Positions 32,880 through 41,217 of a stretch of 64,000 bases of DNA are shown piece by piece. Every line of letters starts with the position of its first letter. Positions within the stretch are counted from its first letter, which is position 1. The notes beneath the pieces were generated by a model that worked only from the letters and a program-made list of their open reading frames with translations, did not search any database and had not been told where the DNA came from. The stretch spans positions 69,995 through 133,994 of the forward strand of contig NZ_QAOG01000007.1 in assembly GCF_003050705.1 (NCBI RefSeq), written 5' to 3'. This DNA comes from Sphingomonas aurantiaca. Lineage in GTDB: Bacteria; Pseudomonadota; Alphaproteobacteria; Sphingomonadales; Sphingomonadaceae. The position numbers and the translations under genes were made by a program.

Positions 32880-33626
32880 TCACCGTGGCGGGCGAGCCTC
32901 ACCTTCTTCGGCCATCCGCCGGATATCCGCGCCTGCCTTGCGCATGGTATCCTCGGCGCCACGTGCCGCATCTAGAAAATCTTCCTGCGACGCCACGGCG
33001 TAATTGCACCCGACCAGGAGCATTTTCGGATCCGTCGATGGCGGCACCTTCGCAGACTTCGCGGCCGGATCGCCGCCGAAGGCATCGACTAACATTTTCG
33101 CCATCGCATCAACGGTCGGCGCGAACCCGCCGATCATCGGCCCGGTTTCGGGATCGACAAAGCGGTAATATTGTTCCGTGATCGCGATCGGCGCCCGCGT
33201 CATCTTCTGGGCAGCAATCACCCGCTCGGCGCTTGCGCGGGGTAGCAGCGCAACGACCCAGTCGCTCATGAAATAGACGTGGTCGACCGGCTCCTCGAAC
33301 ACCGAGACGTTGCCCTCGACCGCGAAGCCATACAACCCGATCATGCCGTCGAGCGCCTTAGGAAGTTTACTCGGGCGCATCCACGCTGGCGGGCGATACT
33401 GCAGGAAAAGCAACTCGGCGAAGGTTCCGAGCGCGTCGCGCGACTGGCAGGACAGGACCTGCGTTAGCGATGCCGGCGTCGGCAGCACCTCATGCTCGGA
33501 TTGGGCCACGGCTGGCGATGCCGCCAACGCGCTGGCAACCGCGACGGCGACCATCGCTCGCACCGGAAACCGCCTCAGGGTGAAGCGCGTCGGCGACGTG
33601 GTCGCGCGGTGGTGACGATGATCCAT
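32880..33626 (-). CDS. Exported hypothetical protein
   Basis: 248 residues from the ATG at 33626. A long n-region (MDHRHHRATTSPTRFTLRRFPVR) is followed by AMVAVAVASALAASPAVAQ, a clear Sec signal. The mature part has LSCQSRDALGTFAELLFLQY, and LVGCNYAVASQEDFLDAARGAEDTMRKAGADIRRMAEEG at the end; two cysteines could form a disulfide. I do not recognise the family. It lies 43 bp downstream of another exported unknown on the same strand, so they form a pair. Confidence 0.6.
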   Translation of the reverse strand: MDHRHHRATTSPTRFTLRRFPVRAMVAVAVASALAASPAVAQSEHEVLPTPASLTQVLSCQSRDALGTFAELLFLQYRPPAWMRPSKLPKALDGMIGLYGFAVEGNVSVFEEPVDHVYFMSDWVVALLPRASAERVIAAQKMTRAPIAITEQYYRFVDPETGPMIGGFAPTVDAMAKMLVDAFGGDPAAKSAKVPPSTDPKMLLVGCNYAVASQEDFLDAARGAEDTMRKAGADIRRMAEEGEARPPR

Positions 33627-33669
33627 GTTCGCGGTACTACCCCGCCAGTACGCAGGATCAACTCCAGCG

Positions 33670-34368
33670 TTACGCATGCCGCTCGTACCGGCCTTTATCC
33701 GTGCCGTTCAGCAGCAGCGCACCATGGTCAATCAGCAACCGCAATTGCCGGAAGGCCGGTTCTGCGGCAGCGCCGGGTCCGGTTCCGGCCTCCAGCAGGA
33801 CCGCGTCGCCATCGACCCGCCACTTGCCCTCCGCCGCCTGATCCGCGGCGCCGTAGCTCATGAACCAGACAAAGCTTTGATCTGGACGTAGCAGCAGTTC
33901 CGATCCCGTCTCCATCACACCTAACAGGTGGTAATGACCGGTAAGACTGCGACTGGCGCCGGATGCAACCGCTGATGCATCCGGCGCGTAGCGTGCATTG
34001 CACCGCAGTTCTCGCATATCCATCGACGACATGTACAGGAACGACGTCATCGGATCGCCGGCGTCGACGTTCTTGTGGACGTAACGTGGGCCGCCACTGA
34101 GCAGGAAGGTCATGAAGCCGCCGTCGTCAGTTTCGAACGCGGTGATCGCTCCTCGATCATGCGGTGCCTGATACGTCTTCGCTACCAAGTCGAAGCTGTA
34201 GCTTTCCTTGGCCTCGCCTTCGCGTCGCTTGCAGGTCTTCGCTTCCGCGCAAGCCCAGGTTGTTACCGCCGTACACTGCAGACCCACGGGCGACCGTATC
34301 GTGGCAGATGCCGCGGCGGTGGCTAGCAATCCCATCGCCGCCACCGCCGGTCCAACTCGCTTCAACAC
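33670..34368 (-). CDS. Exported hypothetical protein
   Basis: 232 residues from a GTG at 34368, chosen because GGAGG lies 7 bp upstream; ATG at 34404 adds 12 residues that spoil the signal. Signal LKRVGPAVAAMGLLATAAASA, then CTAVTTWACAEAKTCKRREGEAKESYSFDLVAKTYQAP with several cysteines, and a second half WRVDGDAVLLEAGTGP..LRLLIDHGALLLNGTDKGRY of beta-strand character. Likely periplasmic. Family unknown. Confidence 0.6.
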   Translation of the reverse strand: MLKRVGPAVAAMGLLATAAASATIRSPVGLQCTAVTTWACAEAKTCKRREGEAKESYSFDLVAKTYQAPHDRGAITAFETDDGGFMTFLLSGGPRYVHKNVDAGDPMTSFLYMSSMDMRELRCNARYAPDASAVASGASRSLTGHYHLLGVMETGSELLLRPDQSFVWFMSYGAADQAAEGKWRVDGDAVLLEAGTGPGAAAEPAFRQLRLLIDHGALLLNGTDKGRYERHA

Positions 34369-34486
34369 GATCCATCCTCCGGTCGACACTCCGGCTCGCT
34401 GCACACGGTAAGGGCACCGTCCAGCGCGGGCGAACAGGTCCTACCATGATCTTTACTGATGCACAGGCGGATCCATTCGCGACCTG

Positions 34487-34837
34487 TCACAACGGTCGTG
34501 AGCGAGCCGCAAACCAGCCGGTAAAAGCTGAGATTGCGACAGCCGGCACAGCGAGGACGCAGCACATTGCCAGGCCGATTACCCAGAGCGAGATAGTCCC
34601 AGCGTTGAGCCATATCACAGGAAGCTGGGCAAACGTCAGGATAACTCCTGCCATCCACCCCCTCGTCTTGAACGCTGCCCCTGCTAGCGCAGCTAGGCCC
34701 AACGAGGACGGGTACCAGAGACGCCAGTAGGCGTCGGCATCCCAGGGTTCCGCCGCGCCTGTCACCCAGCAGACGAAAAGCCAGTACAGGACACCGGATA
34801 CCAGCAAGACGGGGATCTTCATCAGTCCGGTGCTCAT
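34487..34837 (-). CDS. Small inner-membrane protein
   Basis: 116 residues from the ATG at 34837 (MSTGLMKIPVLLVSG); an ATG 15 codons upstream is less likely. Three to four helices: IPVLLVSGVLYWLFVCWV, LGLAALAGAAF, WMAGVILTFAQLPVIWL and LWVIGLAMCCVLAVPAVAISAF. No conserved motif recognised. Confidence 0.55.
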   Translation of the reverse strand: MSTGLMKIPVLLVSGVLYWLFVCWVTGAAEPWDADAYWRLWYPSSLGLAALAGAAFKTRGWMAGVILTFAQLPVIWLNAGTISLWVIGLAMCCVLAVPAVAISAFTGWFAARSRPL

Positions 34838-34905
34838 CGGCTCATTGTCACATGCAAAATGCCTGAATCCTATTCTCGCCAACCAGGTGCCGGGGTCAAA
34901 GCAGA

Positions 34906-36381
34906 TTATCGCGGCTCACCAACCAAACTTTGGATATGGGCGCTGTTGCCTGCAATAGCGCCCGTGCCTCGCTGCATCCGCTTCGCGCGGTACAGAGCCT
35001 CGTCTGCCTCTTTAAGCAACGAAGCCCGATCGACATAACTTGCGCCATAGACACAGGCTCCGATCGTCGCAGACACCGTTATAACGCTACGGTCGTCAGG
35101 CACGGCGTAGCGTAGGTCTGCGAGCAATCGCGCGATGTCTTGGACGAGTTCTTCGTGCGTACGCCGTCCGCGTAGGATCAGCACGAACTCGTCCCCGCCC
35201 AGTCGGGCGATGGAGTGATCGCCCAGATACTGTACTGCTTGCAGCTTGGCGGCCATCACCTGCAAAACCTTGTCCCCTGTCGCATGGCCAAGCCGGTCGT
35301 TGACCTCCTTGAACCGATCCAGATCGATGATTGCGATAGCAAGCGGTGCGCCTTCCCGGGCGCGATCGAGCGCAGCTTCCAATTCTTCGTTAAAAGCGCG
35401 TCGGCTTGGTATGCCCGTCAGTTCGTCGGTTCGAGCTACCGCAACCAGACGGCGCTCGAATTGGTACCGGTCCGTGATGTCCTGGATCACTCCCATGACG
35501 GCGACACGCTTACCGGCGCGCTCATCGATCTCACCCAATGTGCGCACGCGACGGGGCCGCCCCTGCGCATCTGTGAAGTTCAGCTCCAGATCCCATGCAG
35601 TCCCTTGCCGCACACAGCGGTCTAGCGCTGCTTCCAACTTGGCACGATCGTCTTCGGGGTAGAACTGCATAGCTAGGGCAAGCTGCGCTTGCGAGCCCGG
35701 TGCCAGGCCGTGGATCGCGTAGGTCTGATCGGACCAGTGTATCCGTCCGCCTTCAAGCTCGAGGCGCCACGACCCGATCCTTGCCATGCGTTCGGCGTGC
35801 TGGAGCAGTCTGTGCGTGCGGGCCATGTCACCGAGGGCCTCCTGGCGATCAAGCGCCAGCTGTAGGTTCTCTTTGCTGGTCCGGCGCGCCTCAAGCAGCG
35901 CTTCGACGACCCGCGCCATACCGGCGAGTATCTCCAGCTTTTCGCGGGTCGGATCCTGCGGTTTGTCGTCAGCCACGCACAAGGTGCCGATCGGCAGCGC
36001 GGCACCTCCTCCTGGTGGTGTCACTCGCAACGGCACGCCTGCATAGAAACGCACAAAGGGTGTTTCCACCACCATAGGATTGGTTGCAAAGCGCGGGTCT
36101 TCGCGCGTGTCCGCAATGACGAGCAGATCGTCGGCAGCGATCGTATGGGTGCAAAAAGACACATCTCGTGGTGTCTCGCTAGCCTCAAGGCCGCACGCTG
36201 CCTTGAACCACTGCCGGTCCGCGTCAACTAACGAAACGAAAGCGAACTTGCAGCCAAAGAGGTGCCGCGCCCCTACAGCGATGGCGTCGAACTCGGCTTC
36301 AGGGGGAGTGTCGAGCATATCGAGAGCACGAAGCGCGTCCAGCCGCGCTACCTCGTCGACTATGCCGGTTAGGTTTACCAT
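34906..36381 (-). CDS. Diguanylate cyclase with GAF and PAS domains
   Basis: 491 residues if started at 36381 (MVNLTGIVDEVARL); ATGs at 36396 and 36411 are alternatives, and no strong RBS decides. GAF at about 20-150 (FDAIAVGARHLFGCKFAFVSLVDADRQWFKAACGL.., SFCTHTI, RFYAGVPLR), a short helix, PAS with PAC-like end at about 190-300 (IHWSDQTYAIHGLAPG..), then GGDEF at about 320-480 with DLDRFKEVNDRLGHATGD and an intact RLGGDEFV. The product would be cyclic di-GMP. The I-site Arg is not visible where RxxD is expected (YLGD instead), so product inhibition may be absent. Confidence 0.88.
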   Translation of the reverse strand: MVNLTGIVDEVARLDALRALDMLDTPPEAEFDAIAVGARHLFGCKFAFVSLVDADRQWFKAACGLEASETPRDVSFCTHTIAADDLLVIADTREDPRFATNPMVVETPFVRFYAGVPLRVTPPGGGAALPIGTLCVADDKPQDPTREKLEILAGMARVVEALLEARRTSKENLQLALDRQEALGDMARTHRLLQHAERMARIGSWRLELEGGRIHWSDQTYAIHGLAPGSQAQLALAMQFYPEDDRAKLEAALDRCVRQGTAWDLELNFTDAQGRPRRVRTLGEIDERAGKRVAVMGVIQDITDRYQFERRLVAVARTDELTGIPSRRAFNEELEAALDRAREGAPLAIAIIDLDRFKEVNDRLGHATGDKVLQVMAAKLQAVQYLGDHSIARLGGDEFVLILRGRRTHEELVQDIARLLADLRYAVPDDRSVITVSATIGACVYGASYVDRASLLKEADEALYRAKRMQRGTGAIAGNSAHIQSLVGEPR

Positions 36382-36514
36382 GGGGGACGGTAGCATAAAT
36401 GAGGTTGGCATCGGGTTAACGGCATGTACAGGGTCGGTACATCGCCGCGACTCGCTAATGGCATGGCGGCGACTGAGAGACGCTGGAGCGCTCCCGCTTG
36501 ATAGGAGCATAAAC

Positions 36515-36664
36515 GTGTCCAACTCGAGCGATCTGAGCACTCTTGTTCGTAACGAAGCGCGCGCGCGGGAACAGGCCGAAGCCAGTAACGACGTTTCAGC
36601 TCGCATCGCTCATCTGGCTCGTGCTGCCGGGTACGCCAAAATGATCAAGGCTTTGAAGCCATGA
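36515..36664 (+). CDS. Small protein, first of a coupled pair
   Basis: 49 residues, GTG start 9 bp after AGGAG. Reads MSNSSDLSTLVRNEARAREQ and continues with a charged, helical ASNDVSARIAHLARAAGYAKMIKALKP. Good coding bias and an ATGA overlap with the next small gene support it as real. A longer frame through this region from 36080 is antisense to the GGDEF gene and is not used. Function unknown; alpha-helical, perhaps a regulator or toxin-antitoxin-size protein, which is speculation. Confidence 0.5.
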   Translation: MSNSSDLSTLVRNEARAREQAEASNDVSARIAHLARAAGYAKMIKALKP

Positions 36665-36837
36665 TGGACGGCGAAACAACCGCTCAGCGCCTCGAACGTC
36701 TAATAACGGTTATCGGTCAGGCTTTGGCGGTCGCGGATGCTGGTGACCAACCGTTGGTAGGCGCGCATCTTCATAAATGCCTTCGAACGGCAATCGCGTT
36801 GCGTGCTATTCCCGATAGTTTGTCACGGCCTTTTTAA
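36661..36837 (+). CDS. Small protein, second of a coupled pair
   Basis: 58 residues starting MMDGETTAQRLERLITVIGQ, then ALAVADAGDQPLVGAHLHKCLRTAIALRAIPDSLSRPF. Its ATG overlaps the stop of the upstream small gene. Two predicted helices. No family recognised; too short for many gene callers. Confidence 0.45.
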   Translation: MMDGETTAQRLERLITVIGQALAVADAGDQPLVGAHLHKCLRTAIALRAIPDSLSRPF

Positions 36838-36936
36838 TAGCAATCAGCCCGATATCGTGAAGGCGGCAGCAAACAAGTTCGCTCGCCAGCAAAACTTACC
36901 ATCCGCGACTTCTAATCCCGCAAACGAACGATGATC

Positions 36937-36965
36937 GAGACGGATAGGGCGTTCTCGGACTCGAT
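36937..36965. repeat. Partial third copy of the palindrome-ended repeat
   Basis: 29 bp matching the central part of the 4573/5909 repeat on the opposite strand, with three mismatches (GAGACGG..AGGGCGTTCTCGGA.TCGAT). The terminal palindrome arms are gone. Confidence 0.45.
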
Positions 36966-37105
36966 CCCGGTCGATACGATCAGGAGCGCGACGTCAGGCT
37001 ATTTTTCAACCGCACCGGCCGTTTGTTTAACATATACAGACGGTTCTGCCGAGGCAGATCGTATACACATCAGCGTTAATGGGCACTCACTGACCGCGGT
37101 AATCG

Positions 37106-37849
37106 TCAGAACGAAACCTGTACGCGCCCTACGATTCTGTCTCCGGCGTTGCGTTGATCGGCAAACCTGCTGGCAGTGGCGGTGCGGGAGACGTCAGTCC
37201 CAATATAATCGACGCCGATCGTCAGACGGTCACGACGATGCTCGAGACCCAGCCGCCAGTTGATGTAACTGCCGCCCGGACGAAGACGCTGCACCCGACT
37301 GGGGTCGCGGACGCTGCCGGACGAGTGGCCGACTTCGGCCAGCATCGTCAGCGGCGTACCAGGAATACCGGCATTGGCGTTCGCATAGACATACACGTTG
37401 CTGCCACCGATCGCGCGCTGCGACGGCGCGCCGATCACGCCGGCCGTGGCGTAGAGCGGACCATAGGCATAGCTTGCCGATACGCCGGCCTCGACATAGT
37501 CCATGCGGCCCCGCGCGCCCGCGAATGCGTGGCCGGTGGCGTCGGTACGGATACGCACCGCACCCAGATCCCAGTCGGTTCCCACCGAAAGGTCGACGAC
37601 CGCATCGGCGCCACCGTGTCGCACGCTGTTCCGAAGCGTTACCACGCGCGCCGATGCATCGAGCCGGCCGCGCGAGACGCGAATATCGCCCGCTAGCGCG
37701 GCACGTCCCTCACTCCAGCTCAGCCCGCGCCGTTCCTCTTCGCTCATCATTTCCAAGGTTACCGACCCGACATCTTGTGCAAACGCGGGCGTGATCAGGC
37801 CGCAACTTGCGGCACCGAGCACGCCCGCCAATCGAACGCGCCGGATCAT
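37106..37849 (-). CDS. TorF/Gcw_chp-like outer-membrane barrel protein
   Basis: 247 residues from the ATG at 37849. Signal IRRVRLAGVLGAASCGLITPAFAQ, then alternating beta-strand pattern: TLEMMSEEERRGLSWSEGRAALAGDIRV, VRHGGADAVVDLSVGTDWD, MDYVEAGVSASYAYGPLYATAGVIGAP, NVYVYANANAGIPGTPLTMLAEVGHSSG and a terminal RVQVSF. S-E-E-E-R-R-G-L-S-x-S near the mature N-terminus is the usual feature of this family of small putative porins. Its start overlaps the stop of the gene upstream (37846-37849). Confidence 0.7.
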   Translation of the reverse strand: MIRRVRLAGVLGAASCGLITPAFAQDVGSVTLEMMSEEERRGLSWSEGRAALAGDIRVSRGRLDASARVVTLRNSVRHGGADAVVDLSVGTDWDLGAVRIRTDATGHAFAGARGRMDYVEAGVSASYAYGPLYATAGVIGAPSQRAIGGSNVYVYANANAGIPGTPLTMLAEVGHSSGSVRDPSRVQRLRPGGSYINWRLGLEHRRDRLTIGVDYIGTDVSRTATASRFADQRNAGDRIVGRVQVSF

Positions 37850-38295
37850 CCTGCGCGCTGCGGGCCGTGGATCCGGTCGAGCTCGACGCGCAGCATCTGC
37901 TCGTCTTCCTGCGCCAGCTTTACCAGATGCTGCTGCATGTCCGCGGACTTCGTCGCGACCTCCTTCTTGATCGCGCCATGGCTCGCAACGCACCAGCCGG
38001 GCCGGGTGCCGGAAATCACCGGTTCGCTGTCGATGCTGCGCACCAGCCTGGTACCCGACGCCGCGACCGCGTGCCGTGCCACTGACATGCTCGCCGCCCA
38101 GTCGCAGCGTAGCGACGACGGTCTTCCGCCGGGTGCAACCGCGCCCACCTGCTTGTGCGTGATGACAACGTCACCGCGATATTTGACGGCGACCGGACCG
38201 CTGCGGTGATCCACCTGGTTCTGATGATCGACAGTCATGCCGAGGGCCGCCCCGGTAGCAGCAAGCACCAAGCCGGCGGTTAGAAAATAGGCCAT
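37846..38295 (-). CDS. Exported small protein, operon partner of the TorF-like barrel
   Basis: 149 residues from the ATG at 38295, with AGGAGAACGAAT directly upstream. One N-terminal helix (MAYFLTAGLVLAATGAALGMTV), then a soluble part with C-rich spots (SLRCDWAASMSVARHAVAAS; GWCVASHGAIKKEV) and a C-terminal helical tail rich in Gln and Glu. Possibly an anchored periplasmic protein. No family recognised. It follows the DUF465 gene and its structured leader on the same strand. Confidence 0.6.
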   Translation of the reverse strand: MAYFLTAGLVLAATGAALGMTVDHQNQVDHRSGPVAVKYRGDVVITHKQVGAVAPGGRPSSLRCDWAASMSVARHAVAASGTRLVRSIDSEPVISGTRPGWCVASHGAIKKEVATKSADMQQHLVKLAQEDEQMLRVELDRIHGPQRAG

Positions 38296-38387
38296 ATTCG
38301 TTCTCCTTTTGCCATCCCGATCCATTCTGATCGGTGAAGCCAATCCTTACGGACGATGATTCTACAACGATGGTTCAGCGTGTCGGT

Positions 38388-38561
38388 TCAGCTGAACTGC
38401 GGCCGCAAGGCGCGTGCGTGCAGGCGGTCCTTCACGTCGAGACGCAACCGCTTCAGCCGAAATAGCCGCAAGGTATCGGGCATGCGTCGCTTCATCTCGA
38501 CGCGGATCTGCTCATCCAGCCGGGCATGCAACTGGGTCAACTTGTGAGAAAATATAGGCAA
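38388..38561 (-). CDS. DUF465 (YdcH-like) small protein
   Basis: 57 residues with a TTG start; GGAGAG lies 6 bp upstream. The chain fits DUF465: SHKLTQLHARLDEQIRVEMKRR, then MPDTLRLFRLKRLRLDVKDRL. The family pattern is a helical hairpin with L..H..LD..I..E..R..PD...L..LKK..L.LKD.L. Such proteins are cytoplasmic and poorly understood. It lies 93 bp upstream of the exported-protein gene and 30 bp downstream of a three-stem RNA element that recurs before a second, broken DUF465 gene at 42239-42406. Confidence 0.75.
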   Translation of the reverse strand: MPIFSHKLTQLHARLDEQIRVEMKRRMPDTLRLFRLKRLRLDVKDRLHARALRPQFS

Positions 38562-38590
38562 AGCCGCTCTCCAACCAACGATTGAACGAT

Positions 38591-38703
38591 CGGATCAGTC
38601 GCGATGAAAGGAGGCAAACAGGCCAGGCCTAGACATCGAGATAACCCGATGCGGTCCGACATCACGTTCGTCCTGAGACGACCGCCAGAGGGGCCCGGCC
38701 CGC
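38591..38703 (-). ncRNA. Structured leader element, copy 1 (three-stem junction)
   Basis: On the minus strand, P1 is GCCGGGCC (38692-38699) with GGCCTGGC (38622-38629), eight pairs including one G-U. P2 is a variable hairpin at 38666-38682 (GTCGTC/GACGAAC with one bulge). P3 is ATCGGG-TTAT-CTCGAT (38635-38650). Unpaired CCTCTG and GATGTCGGACCGC are conserved with copy 2. The element ends 30 bp before the DUF465 start. This looks like a cis-regulatory RNA. It may correspond to the published candidate terC RNA motif, which I cannot verify. Confidence 0.6.
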
Positions 38704-38966
38704 TCCCTCAAGCTAGGGTTTAGCCGGTCAAGGTCAATAGGAGAGCAAATGGATTTGCACGAGTTGACATTAGGACACGGGTCCCCGATGTTACTGGCAT
38801 GTACGCTCCTGCGACACATAAGCGTTTCCGCGACCACGCCGGCCAACTCGCCGCACGCGCTTAGCCCGAGCTCGCGGCCACTGCCGCTCGAGTTCGGGCT
38901 TTATTCGATCTGACCTTTGGGACGCGTTCTACGCGCCCATGATCTCGAATAAGTGGAAACCGTGTA

Positions 38967-39251
38967 GTGGAAAACCAAGTCTCGAAATCCGATGATTTGT
39001 GTCAGGATGACCGTCAGCATCAAGCTGCCAATCCAGCACCTCAGCCTTTCTTGCGGATGCGACCACAAAGTTTTTTCTCGAACAAATTCGATCTGGAGAT
39101 TGTAGAAGACTATTCTAAGGCTGATGCCGAAGCCCGGCAGAATGAAGGTAAGGACTGGCTGAGCCGACTTATGGAGCTCAACCTGTTACTTTTAATCGTT
39201 TTGGTTGGCGTACCGGTGCTGGTATATTGCGTCTTATCCTCTGCACTTTAG
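38967..39251 (+). CDS. Small single-helix membrane protein
   Basis: 94 residues with a GTG start and no strong RBS. A polar N-terminal 65 residues (many Gln, Asp) lead to WLSRLMELNLLLLIVLVGVPVLVYCVLSSAL, one C-terminal transmembrane helix (tail-anchor-like). Less GC-rich than neighbours. No family recognised. Confidence 0.45.
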   Translation: MENQVSKSDDLCQDDRQHQAANPAPQPFLRMRPQSFFSNKFDLEIVEDYSKADAEARQNEGKDWLSRLMELNLLLLIVLVGVPVLVYCVLSSAL

Positions 39252-39441
39252 AACACGATAAGATACCGCCTTCGCGTCGCAACCGGGATCGTGGATAAAG
39301 GCCTCTGGGTCGTCCCACTGAAGCCTCGGGTAAATGACAATATGTCAGGCGCCCGAGGACCGTTTAAGTACGATAGCGCTGAATGCGAGCGAGTTTCTTT
39401 GTGACATTGCAACGCGTAAGCTGATCGGCCGTTGTGGAAAA

Positions 39442-40233
39442 ATGGCAACGAATACCTTACCCCAACGGACCGCGTTCGATCTGCCGCATCTCGCGGTGCT
39501 GCTGACAGCAGCGCTTCAAATTCTAACGCCTCTTTTACCGCAGATTGGGATCGGTGAGCCTATCGGATCCCGGTCGCTGGCGGTCCGAACCTCGATAACC
39601 CCGGCAGGCTGGGCATTCTCGATCTGGGGCGCGCTCTACCTCGGAGCCACGGTGTTTGCTGTTTATCAGGCCCTGCCCGCACAGCGCCAAAATGCATTGC
39701 TTCATCGCCTGCGCTGGCCGGCAGCGGGCGCATTTTTGGGGAACGCACTCTGGGCTGCTTACACACAGCTTTACGGGTTAAGCTTCGTATCGGTTCTGAT
39801 CATTACCTTCACGCTGACGTGCCTGATCATTGCCTATCGTGCCCTGTCGAATGCGGCGGTGTCGAAAACCGCGTGGTGGTGTGCGTACCTTCCGTTGAGC
39901 GCGCTCGCCGCATGGTTGACCGTCGCTACCACCGTCAACATCGCAGCTAGCCTGAGGTATCACGGCATGGAGGGCGGTGCAGCCGCGCCGGTAATAGGTG
40001 CAGCGGTGATCGTGATTGCTGGACTCATCGCGGCCACCGTGCTGGTCCGAGGACGTGGCAATCTGCCGTACGCAGCTGTTTTCCTTTGGGCTCTTGCTGC
40101 TATCTTCGCTGCAGGTGGCCAAGCTGCAGGACCTATTGCCGTAGCAACCGGCGCTGCCGCGATCCTCGTTATTTCAGGCTTGGTCGCTGGCTACCGGCGT
40201 AGGGTATATGCGTCTGATTCGATTAGAGGTTGA
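39442..40233 (+). CDS. Multi-pass membrane protein, TspO/MBR-like
   Basis: 263 residues from the ATG at 39442. Seven to eight helices; TPAGWAFSIWGALYLGATVFAVYQA at about 52-76 with W, P and aromatic residues and WAAYTQLYGLSFVSVLIITFTLTCLIIAYRAL resemble the tryptophan-rich TspO relatives, though the chain is longer than TspO (about 160). Role unknown; TspO-like proteins bind porphyrins and lipids. The 3' end overlaps the end of the MipA/OmpV gene by 11 bp, tail to tail. Confidence 0.6.
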   Translation: MATNTLPQRTAFDLPHLAVLLTAALQILTPLLPQIGIGEPIGSRSLAVRTSITPAGWAFSIWGALYLGATVFAVYQALPAQRQNALLHRLRWPAAGAFLGNALWAAYTQLYGLSFVSVLIITFTLTCLIIAYRALSNAAVSKTAWWCAYLPLSALAAWLTVATTVNIAASLRYHGMEGGAAAPVIGAAVIVIAGLIAATVLVRGRGNLPYAAVFLWALAAIFAAGGQAAGPIAVATGAAAILVISGLVAGYRRRVYASDSIRG

Positions 40234-41056
40234 ACCTAAATCCGTAGCCGAGACCTAGGGTGAATTGGGTCCGGCGCCCACGTTCGCGGACGAGAGGTGA
40301 ATCGCCTGCGTTCTGACCTAGTTGATCCAGGCCAGTGAAAAGCGTGACGGCGCTTCGCCGGCTCAGGGGACGAATTACGGTACCGCCTACACCGTAGGAC
40401 AATAGTCCGCCTGACGCAGAATACGGTCTAAGCCCGGACCGTTGCGACTGGACCGCATCGATGCCGAAATACGTCTCGATATACTCGCGGCTTGCCAGCG
40501 TTGCGCGAGGCCCGACGTTGATGATGGTCCGTCCCCGGCGCGCTTGGTAAGCAACTGACCCGTCGGCGACAACGCCGTCATGTCCGCCGAAGCCGCGACG
40601 AACCTCGATCCGTCCACGCCATGGCCCAGCCCGTTTCTCGATAAAGCCTCCCACCTCAACAGCTGCATCTACGTCGCCGAGGCCGCGTAGCGCGTCACTC
40701 CCGCCTGTAATGAGGAACGGCGATCCCCCGCGCTCCTCATCCCGCCCGAAGCGGAGTTTGGCCAGAGGTCCTGCCTTCCACCCGTCGTGGTTCACCACAT
40801 TCCAGCCCAAACCGTCAGGAATCGAGGCAAAGATCACGTCCTTGTAGTTGAGCCGCAAGTCGGGAAAAATCGACAAGGCCATGTCTCGCGAGCCTTGCCA
40901 TGCAGGACTGAGGACTGGCGCGACGCCAACGGTAATGCTCCATCCGGCAGTGCCTGCCTCCAAAGGCCTACCTGCAGGCGGGCCTGGCCTCGGGTCAGTT
41001 TGCGCGAAGCAAGGTTGAGCAGAGACTAGCGCGATGATGGCTAAAACGGCGCGCAT
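40223..41056 (-). CDS. MipA/OmpV-family outer-membrane protein
   Basis: 277 residues. Signal MRAVLAIIALVSAQPCFAQ, then GWSITVGVAPVLSPAWQGSRDMALSIFPDLRLNYKD, the entry segment of MipA/OmpV, followed by FIEKRAGPWRGRIEVRRGFGGHDGVVADGSVAYQARRG and GGTVIRPLSRRSAVTLFTGLDQLG and a C-terminal ..GLGYGFRFNL. These are 10-12-strand barrels thought to scaffold murein enzymes or act in stress. Monocistronic; RBS region weak. Confidence 0.85.
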   Translation of the reverse strand: MRAVLAIIALVSAQPCFAQTDPRPGPPAGRPLEAGTAGWSITVGVAPVLSPAWQGSRDMALSIFPDLRLNYKDVIFASIPDGLGWNVVNHDGWKAGPLAKLRFGRDEERGGSPFLITGGSDALRGLGDVDAAVEVGGFIEKRAGPWRGRIEVRRGFGGHDGVVADGSVAYQARRGRTIINVGPRATLASREYIETYFGIDAVQSQRSGLRPYSASGGLLSYGVGGTVIRPLSRRSAVTLFTGLDQLGQNAGDSPLVRERGRRTQFTLGLGYGFRFNL

Positions 41057-41217
41057 CTTGATCCCTTTTTTTGACCATGTTGGTGGACGGCCGGACGGTC
41101 ATAATCAGCAGCCACCTTATCCCTGTGCGTCGTAAACGCCAGTCTCGGTAAATGGAGTACGGCTATACCCACAGCGTATGACCGGTCCGCTTTCAATGCC
41201 GGCGGACGCGTTCAAAC

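Noticed and set aside
38595..38846. 83-codon minus-strand ORF through the leader copy 1
   Set aside because: The same frame in copy 2 is interrupted by a stop in the conserved block, and stems rather than codons are conserved.
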